Below, one piece after another: positions 56,488 through 64,000 of a DNA stretch of 64,000 bases; the first letter of the stretch is position 1; each line of letters starts with the position of its first letter. The DNA lies in the NCBI GenBank assembly GCA_027943335.1, contig BSBK01001572.1:3460501-3524500 (forward strand). Reading direction: 5' to 3'. The DNA comes from Chamaecyparis obtusa (Eukaryota > Streptophyta > Pinopsida > Cupressales > Cupressaceae). The position numbers and the translations under genes are program-made. Below the pieces are notes generated by a model. It worked only from the letters and a program-made list of their open reading frames with translations. It was not told the origin of the DNA and searched no databases.

Positions 56488-58419
56488 TTTTCCCCTATCA
56501 AACACTTGATTATGATCATGTAACACTTTGGATTTCTTGAATACAATGACATCATTTTTGTGAACAATACTTGTTGTTTTATCAATGTATTTTTTGGTAT
56601 TCTCTTTTCATTTTTCCTTTGATAAATCATCAGATGCACTTTGGTCCTTTTCGAACAAAAGCTTCCTAAGGTCATGCATGTGACCAGTCATATAATCATT
56701 AGAATAAATCATCTTCATGTGATTTTCCTTTGTATATAATTTTCTGTGTCCATATTTAGAATGTAGATTATGTTTGTCTAATCCAAACTCTTCTTCAGGC
56801 CTATGGTGCAACACTTGTTCATATAATGGTTTTATACATGGTTCACATTGAGGAGACACTTCTTCACATATACCAGGACTATGGTCAGGTGTGATATTTG
56901 AGAAATCTTCAAGACTATCCTTTAATCTATTTCCCCCATCATGCTTGGCTGATTCCATCTCATCTTCACATATTTGGTGTACCTCTGGCTCAAAGGATGA
57001 ACTAAAATATATCTCACCCTTTAAATGCACTTCGTGAGTTTCATCAACTTTAAAATTAGGACTGTTATCTTCATTATGATGCTGATGGATTCCATTGCAT
57101 AAAGGATCCTCTTCAAACAACAGATTCGATAACATAGAGAAATAAGACATATCTTCATTTACTTCCTCTTTGAACAATGGATTCAAAAACATAGAGAATT
57201 TAGACACATTTTCTTCTTCTTCCTCTCTACTAAATTTACCCTTTCTAGAATCATATACTTCATCAACAAGACATGCATCTCTCTCATTAGGTTTATCTTT
57301 TGTTGTTTCAAAAAATTTCTTATCCTTGTGAATTGAAAAATATTTTGAGTCATTTTTGTGTACATGCCTTTGATATTCCTTATCCAACAAATCTGAAATT
57401 TGTTGTAAATTGAGAAAGGATTCTTCCTCATTGTCTTTATTGTCTGCATCCACTTTATGTACCCCATTGCTAGAAGATTCAACTACATATAAATCAATTA
57501 CTGGTTCACTATATTTCATATTTTCTACTTTGACGAATGTGCCACAAAGTAAATGCTTGATTCTTAGAGGTAGGTAGTCTTGGTTAAAATTATCACCTTC
57601 TTCATATCTTTTGAAAGAAAAATCTAAACCAGGCTCTAAATCCATATTGCAAATTTGATTTTCTTCCTACTCATAGCACACACTATTTTCTTCTTCATTT
57701 TCATATTTCATGCCATTCTCATCATGTTTGGATTCCTCTTCAAAAACATTATCAGATTTTTGTTCCACCTATATATGTTTTCCTTTTCCTTCATTATATT
57801 CTTTTACTTTCCAAAAAATAAGCTTCAAATCAAGGTCATCTAAAGAGACTCTTAAACCATCCAGTTTTCTTCAAAATTCCCTTCTTGAAGGTGCGATATC
57901 TAATGGTATCTCCAAATATAAATCCATCATGCTTATTAAGAAATGGGTTGCAGACTTGCCCTTTTGTCTTTCTACATTGAAAAATGCATCTAAGGGAGAC
58001 ATGTAAGATATTGTTTCCATAGAGCAATTTTTATCTTCATTATGCTCATAATACATGTTATCTTCTTCATCATTAGTATAATAAAACATATCAAGAAACC
58101 ACTATTCAAATTGCCTCCATGATGAAATGGATTGAGTGGGTAATGATTCATATTACTCTTTTACTCTATCTTCTAATGTCCAAATAAATAATTTCATTGC
58201 CTGATCTTCTGCACAAATCTCATAGTTTTGTATAAATGCATAAAATGTATCCAAATGTTCAACTATTGATTCATCCCATTCTCCATGGAACTTTGGTACA
58301 ACTTGTGAAAAGTTAGGGAGCAACTTAAAAGGAATACAATGGAATCCCCTAAGATCCAATGGCCTGATACCATCTAGAATAAATAGTTTTCTCTGAAATG
58401 GTTGTTTATTCTGATACAT
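56482..58419 (-). pseudogene. Array unit 2 Gag-like gene
   Basis: The best of the three: ATG at 58419 to TGA at 56484-56482 is one frame of 646 codons with no net frameshift, broken by a few stops. Order: MYQNKQPFQRKLFILDGIRP, LPNFSQVVPKFHGEWDESIV, CAEDQAMKLFIWTLED, YESLPTQSISSW, FLDMFYYTNDEEDNMYYE, SPLDAFFNVERQKGKS (Gag core), KVKEYNEGKGKHI, then an acidic region with LPLRIKHLLCGTF, LLDKEYQRHVHKND, REEEEENVSKFSMFLNP and SNLLFEEDPLCNGIHQHHNE, and the end VFDRGKC and TGA. Gag binds and packages element RNA. The acidic C-terminal 400 residues have no recognised domain and take the place of protease and RT. Confidence 0.85.
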
Positions 58420-58739
58420 TCTAAATATCTATATTGGTAGTAACTTGTTTCTTTATAAATTAGGTTCTTGACAATAGAGTCGCCACCTTTTTCAAAGAGG
58501 AAACTTTAGTTATCTCCTTCAAGGTCTTCTTCCTCAGTAGAGTCACTAATTGAAATGCTTTATTGAATAGAGTCACCACCTCATTTGAGGAATGTCATAC
58601 TTCTAGGTTCTTTCTTCATGTAGAGTGTACTTCCAAACAAACTAATATAACTACTTTTTGATTCTGATCTATGAAATCTAAAATTCTCAGTAACTTCACA
58701 ATATATGGTGAACAACTCTCCCTAGTAGAGTCAAGAATT
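58420..58739 (-). other. Array unit 2 leader
   Basis: As unit 1. The primer-binding region next to LTR3 is mutated (TCAAGAATTT in place of TCGCCAATTT on the plus strand). Confidence 0.6.
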
Positions 58740-60217
58740 TGTTGGTGCGCAAAAATGATGGTTCAGATTTGGCCAACTAACAAGTACAAATTGATACCTG
58801 TACAATTTTGGCTTAATCAAGCCAAGGCTGGTAGGCCTAATTTCACTTTGAACTATTTAATTTTCAATGTCGCACAACTGCGTACATAAATAAACAAATT
58901 AAGTTCCTCCAAAGGTGGTGAATGATCCTTTGAGGAAAGAAACTAATCTACTTAAAATATCTATTCTATAATACTTGAGTAAATGGATTATACTAAAAAA
59001 TTAAAACTAATACTTTTAAAATAATGATTTAATGATCTATAAACTATAAAGTATGAACCAAATGTCAATTTCCAAATAATGATTAGATCAGTGCCTTCTA
59101 AATACTTCGGTTATAGAGTCAAAAAAATTTCAATCCTACGTACGATCAACCATGGTTTTAAAAAAGTTGCTTTAATAAGACAAGACCATCACTTTACAGG
59201 CTTCCACTTGACATATAATTCAAATCAATTTAGACAACTAATCCTATCAACTCAAATTAAGAGACCGATAAGAATAATGGCAGGTTCACTGACCATACAA
59301 TTGATATTCAAGTTGCATATATTAACTTTGAATTATGATACTTAGGGAATTCAACACAGTGAAACACTCTATTTAATAGAATATCTGAATGACTAATTGA
59401 AAACATATAACTTATAACCACAAATAAAAAGAAATGGCACTTATCTTTATTGATGTTGAAAAACTGGTACATAAGAGTTCATAGTTACAGTTGTTTATGA
59501 AATTCTATTCTATGAAAATGTATCTTGTATTGTCTTTAAATTTTACATTATGTATATATATTTTTGTGTTTGAGTGGCTTTCACACCTCTTTAGGGTAAA
59601 AAGACACAACCATTATTACAAATTATTTTGAAAAACAATAAACTAACTAAAAAATAACTACCTCACTTTCAGATTTGGGTCTAGTAGAAAAACCAAAACA
59701 CCTCATGGAATGCTAAGATCTACATTGGAAATAGAAAATTTGATTTCCTGAACTGGGTCTATTTTAGATTTTTACAATTCAACCATTTTCAACCTCTGTC
59801 GGCATCATCTTTGCAGCAGGTCAAAATTTTAGTATTTTCTAAAAGCTTTGATCATAGAATTTTGATTGTTCCTATCACAGAGCTTCCTTTCTTAATCTCT
59901 CAACTTTGATTTGAAAATTAATGTACTTTTTTCATCCCATTTCATGTACTCCATCATTAATTATTGGGCATGGAATTTAAGAGGCCATTTTTTTTGGTTT
60001 TATCACTATATAGGACTCCAAATTTTGCCCAAAATTTAGAGCTCCACCAGGCTCTCTCTGGGGACGTATGCTCCATGTGAGCATAGGGAGATTCCATCTA
60101 TCTCTGGAAGAAGCTGACCAAGTGCGAAGTCCATTAGGCTATAGATTCACTGCATATTTCAATATTGAAATCAAATCTCATTCAGCGGCCCCAGGCCACC
60201 AAAACATGGAATCAACA
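58740..60217 (-). repeat. Array LTR3
   Basis: Starts TGTTGGTGCGCAAAAATG and ends GGAATCAACA. TATA-like CTATATAG at 60006-60013. Uninterrupted element C target site near 59278. Confidence 0.92.
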
Positions 60218-62153
60218 TTTTCCCCTATCAAACACTTGATTCTGATCAAGTAACAGTTTGGATTTCCTGAATACAATGCCATCATTTTGTGAATAATACT
60301 TGTTGCTTTATCCATGTATTTTTTTGGTATTCTCTTTTTTTTTTTTCCTTTGAGAAATCATTAGTTGCATTTTGGTCCTTGCCGAATGAAAGCTCCCTAT
60401 GTTCATGCATGTGACTAGTCATATAATCATTAGAATAAATCATCTTCTCATGATTGTCCTTTTGTATATAATTTTCTATGTCTCCATATTTATAATGTAG
60501 ATTATGTTTGTCTAATCCAAACTCTTCTTTAGGCCTATGGTGCAACACTTGTTCATATAATGGTTTTAAAGATGGTTCATGTCAAGGAGACACTTCTTCA
60601 CATATACCAGGACTATGGTCAGGTGTGATATTTGAGAAATCTTCAAGACTATCCTTGAATCTATTTCCCCCATCATGCTTGGTTGATTCCATCTCATCTT
60701 CACATATTTCGTATACCTTTGGCTCAAAGGATGAACTAAAATATATCTCACCCTTTGAATGCACTTCATGAGTTTCATCAACTTTAAAATTAGGACCATT
60801 ATCTTCATTATGATGCTGATGGATTCCATTGCATAAAGGATCCTCTTCAAACAATGGATTCGATAATATAGATAAATCAGACATACCTTCATCTACTTCC
60901 TTTTCAAACAATTGATTCAAAAACAAAGAAAATTTAGACAGATGTTCTTCTTCTTCCTCTCTACTAAATTCACCCTTTCTAAAATCATATACTTCATCAA
61001 AAAGACATATGTCTCTCTCATCAGGTTTATCTTTCATTGTTTCATCAATTTTCTTATCCTTGTGAATTGGAAAATATTTTGAGTCATTTTTGTGTACATG
61101 CCTTTGATATTCCTTATCCAACAAATCTGAAATTTGTTTTGCACTAAGAAAGGATTCTTCCTCATTATCTTTATTGTCTGCATCTACTTTATGTACCTCA
61201 TTGCCAGAAGATTCAGCTACATATAAATCAATTACTGGCTCACTATATTTCATATTTTCTTCTTTAACGAATGTGCCACAAAGTAAATGCTTGATTCTTA
61301 GAGGTAGGTAGTAGTGGTTAAAATTATCACCTTCTTCATATCTTCTAAAAGAAAAATTTGAACCAGGCTCTAAATCCATATTACAACTTTGATTTTCTTC
61401 CTGCGCATAGCACACATTGTTTTCTTCTTCATTTTCATATTTCATGCAATTCTCATCATGGTTGGATTCCTCTTCAAAAACATTATCAAATTTTTGTTCC
61501 ACCTCTATATGTTTTCCTTTTCCTTCATTATATTCTTTTACTTTCTGAAAAAGAAGCTTCAAATCAGGGTCATCTAAAGAGACTCTTAAATCATCAAGTT
61601 TTCTTCAAAATTCCCTACTTGAAGGTGTGATATCTGATGGTATCTCCAAATAGAAACCCATCATTCTTATGAACAAATGGGCTACAGACTCGCCCTTTTG
61701 TCTTTCTATATTGAAAAATATATCTAAGGGAGACATGTAAGATTATGTTTCCAGAGTGCAATTCTGATCTTCATTATGCTCATAATACATGTTATCTTCT
61801 TCATCATTGGTATAATGAAACATATCAAGAAACCACTCCTCAAATTGCCTCCATGATGAAATGGACTGAGTGGGTAATGATTCATATTGCTCTTTTGCAT
61901 TATCTTCTAATGTCTTGACAAATAGTTTCATTGCCTGATCTTCTTCACAAATCTCATAGTTCTCTATAAATGCATAAAATGCATGCAAATGTTCAACTGC
62001 TGATTCATCCCATTCTCCATGGAACTTGGGTACAAGCTACAAAAACTTAGGGAGCAACTTAAAAGGAATACAATGGAATCCACTGAGATCCAATGGCCTG
62101 ATACCATCCAGAATAAATGGTTTTCTCTAAAATAGTTGTTTATTTTGATACAT
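60212..62153 (-). pseudogene. Array unit 3 Gag-like gene
   Basis: ATG at 62153 to TGA at 60214-60212. In frame with interruptions from the start to about 60282: FHGEWDESAVEHLHAFYAF, CEEDQAMKLFVKTLEDNAKE, QYESLPTQSISSWRQFEEW, FLDMFHYTNDEEDN, SPLDIFFNIERQKGES, then 326 clean codons (61562-60582) of the acidic part. A frameshift in a T-run near 60335-60350 breaks the last 25 codons. Stops near 62128, 61743 and 61605. Confidence 0.84.
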
Positions 62154-62475
62154 TCTGAATATCTAAATTGGTAGTAACTTGTTTCTTTATACATTAGGTT
62201 CTTAACAATAGAGTCGACACCTCTTTCAAAGTGGAAACTTTAGTTATCTCCTTCAGGGTCTTCTTCCTCAGTAGAGTCACTAATTGAAATGCTTTATTGA
62301 ATAGAGTCACCACCTCATTTGAGGAATTTCTTACTTCTAGGTTATTTCTTCATGTAGAGTGTACTTCCAAACAAACTAATATAACTACTTTTTGATTCTG
62401 ATATGCGAAATTTGAAATTCTAGGTAACTTCACAATATATATTGTGAGCAACTCTCCCCAGTAGAGTCACCAATT
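62154..62475 (-). other. Array unit 3 leader and primer-binding region
   Basis: Next to LTR4 the minus strand reads AAATTGGTGACTCTACTGG. Additional GTCGACTC/GGTGACTC words lie near 62210 and 62308. Confidence 0.6.
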
Positions 62476-63519
62476 TGTTGGTGCCCAAAAATGATGGTTT
62501 GGATTTGGCCAACTAACAGGTACAAATTGATACCTTTGCAATTTTAGCTTAATCAAGCAAAGGTTGGTAGGCCTAATTTCACTTTGAACTATTTAATTTT
62601 CTATGTCACACAATTGCGTACATAAACAAACAAAGTTCCTCCAAAGGTGGTGAATGATCCTTTGAGGAAAGAAAGTAATCTACTAAAAATCTCTATTCTA
62701 TAATACTTGACTAAAAGGATTATACTAAAGAATTAAAAGTAATGCTTTTGAAATAATGATTTAATGATCTATAAACTACAAAATATCAACCAAATGACAA
62801 TTTCAAAATAATGATTAGATCAGTGCCTTCTAAATACGTGGGCTATAAAGTCAAAAAACTTTCAATCCTAAGTATGATCAGAGATGATTTTAAAAAACTT
62901 TCTTTAATAAGACAAGACCGTCACTTCACAAGCTTCCACTTGACTTATAATTCAAATCAATTTACACAACTAATCCTATCGAATTTAATTCAAATTAAGA
63001 GACTGATAAGAATAATGGCAGGTTCAGAGACCATACAATTGATACTCCAGTTGTATATATTAACTTTGAATTATGATACTTAGGGAATTCAACACAGTGA
63101 AACACTCTATTTAATAGAATATCTGAAAGACTAATTGAAAACATATAACTTATAATCACAAATTAAAAAAAATGGCACTTATCTTTATTGATGTTGAAAA
63201 ATTGGTACATAAGAGTTCATAGTTGCAGTTGTTTATGAAATTCTATTCTATGAAAATGTATCTTGTATTGTCTTTAAATTTTACATTATGTATATATATG
63301 TGTGTTTGAGTGGCTTTCACACCTCTTTAGGGGATCTATTTAATAGAATATCTGAAAGACTAATTGAAAACATATAACTTATAACCACAAATAATAAGAG
63401 ATGGCACTTATCTTTATTGATGTTGAAAAATTGGTACATAAGAGTTCATAGTTGCAGTCTTTTATGAAATTCTATTCTATGAAAATGTATCTTGTATTGT
63501 CTTTACATTTTACATTATG

Positions 63520-63552
<33 letters not shown>

Positions 63553-64000
63553 TTGAGCGGCTTTCACACCTCTTTCGGGTAAAAAGACACAATTATTACA
63601 AATTATTTTGAAAAATAATAAACTAAATAAAAAATAACTACCTAACTTTCAGATTTGGGTCTGTTCGAAAAACCAAAACACCTTGTGGAAAGATAATATT
63701 TTTAATGGAAATGGGAAATTTGATTTTCCAAACTGGGTCTTTTTTAGATTTTTAGAATTTGACCATCTTTAGCCTCTGTTGGCATCATCTTTGCAGCAAG
63801 TCAAAATTCCAACATTTTCTAAAGGCTTTGATCACAAAATTTTGATTGTTCTTGTCACAAAGCTTTGTTTCTTAATCTCTCAACTTTGAATTGAAAATTA
63901 ATGTAATTTTTTCATCCCATTTCATGTACCCCATCATTAATTATTGGGCATAGAGTTTAAGAGGCCATTTTTTAGGGTTTTATACTATATAGGACTCCAA
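62476..64000 (-). repeat. Array LTR4, cut by the window edge
   Basis: Starts TGTTGGTGCCCAAAAATG and carries TATA-like CTATATAG at 63985-63992. By comparison with LTR2, about 200 bases remain outside. It has an internal 229-base tandem duplication at 63106-63573. Confidence 0.9.
63106..63573. repeat. 229-bp tandem duplication inside LTR4
   Basis: 63106-63334 and 63335-63573 are near-identical (TCTATTTAATAGAATATC to CACACCTCTTT). The second copy has a longer (TG)n tract. LTRs 1 to 3 have one copy. Confidence 0.92.

Larger units (their letters stand above)
39998..64000 (-). mobile_element. Head-to-tail array of a Gag-only (TR-GAG type) LTR retrotransposon
   Basis: Four LTRs alternate with three internal regions, all on the minus strand: LTR1 39998-40543 plus 51790-52728 (split by element C), internal 52729-54984, LTR2 54985-56487, internal 56488-58739, LTR3 58740-60217, internal 60218-62475, LTR4 62476 to beyond the edge. 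Periods are about 3.75 kb. LTRs begin TGTTGGTGCCC and end GGAATCAACA on the plus strand. Each internal region has a primer-binding region at its right end, a leader, one Gag-like frame and a polypurine tract (TAGGGGAAAA on the minus strand). No protease, RT, RNase H or integrase is present. Neighbouring units share LTRs, as expected from unequal recombination between LTRs. No LTR end or protein motif is shared with elements A, B or C. Confidence 0.9.

Overview
The window looks like nuclear DNA of a land plant with a large, repeat-filled genome. It is AT-rich and almost gene-free. It is dominated by kilobase-long LTR retrotransposons that have inserted into one another, and the coding sequences carry stops in the CAG-to-TAG and CGA-to-TGA pattern expected from plant CG/CHG methylation. 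The style fits a gymnosperm or a similar large-genome lineage, but the sequence alone does not fix the taxon. No intact host gene, rRNA, tRNA or CRISPR array was recognised.

Layout. (1) 1-9663 is the flank. It holds an array of about twenty 165-bp repeats (2019-5345), a 44-bp minisatellite (5559-5806) and a possible three-exon tail of a decayed gene (8427-8898). (2) 9669-38502 is a Tat-type Ty3/gypsy retrotransposon on the minus strand, called element A here. It has LTRs at 9669-10889 and 37242-38502, an ACCAA target duplication, gag, protease, reverse transcriptase, two RNase H domains and integrase. Between integrase and the 3' LTR it carries an antisense gene with a plant mobile domain (PMD), its own TATA box and one intron. 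(3) 18798-29771 is element B, a shorter relative inserted inside the pol of A with an ATTGT target duplication. (4) 38508-39997 is flank. (5) 39998 to the right edge is a head-to-tail array of a different LTR retrotransposon that encodes only a Gag-like protein (a TR-GAG type). Four LTRs alternate with three internal regions, all on the minus strand. (6) 40544-51789 is element C, a second copy of the B type. It sits inside the first LTR of that array and is flanked by GGCAA/GGCAG.

How the parts relate. A carries recognisable gag-pol sequence, now broken. B and C share its LTR ends, primer-binding context, polypurine tract and pol-to-LTR spacer. They have lost protease, reverse transcriptase, both RNase H domains, most of integrase and the antisense PMD gene. 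In exchange they carry a roughly 700-codon chimeric reading frame that starts as Gag and then turns into an acidic, then proline-rich, then basic protein I do not recognise. The simplest reading is a non-autonomous family that depended on A-like partners for replication. The Gag-only array is a second, unrelated non-autonomous family. All copies seen are broken by stops or frameshifts, so any activity would lie in other copies.

Order of events: the Gag-only array is older than C, and A is older than B. Uninterrupted copies of C's target site survive in the neighbouring array LTRs.
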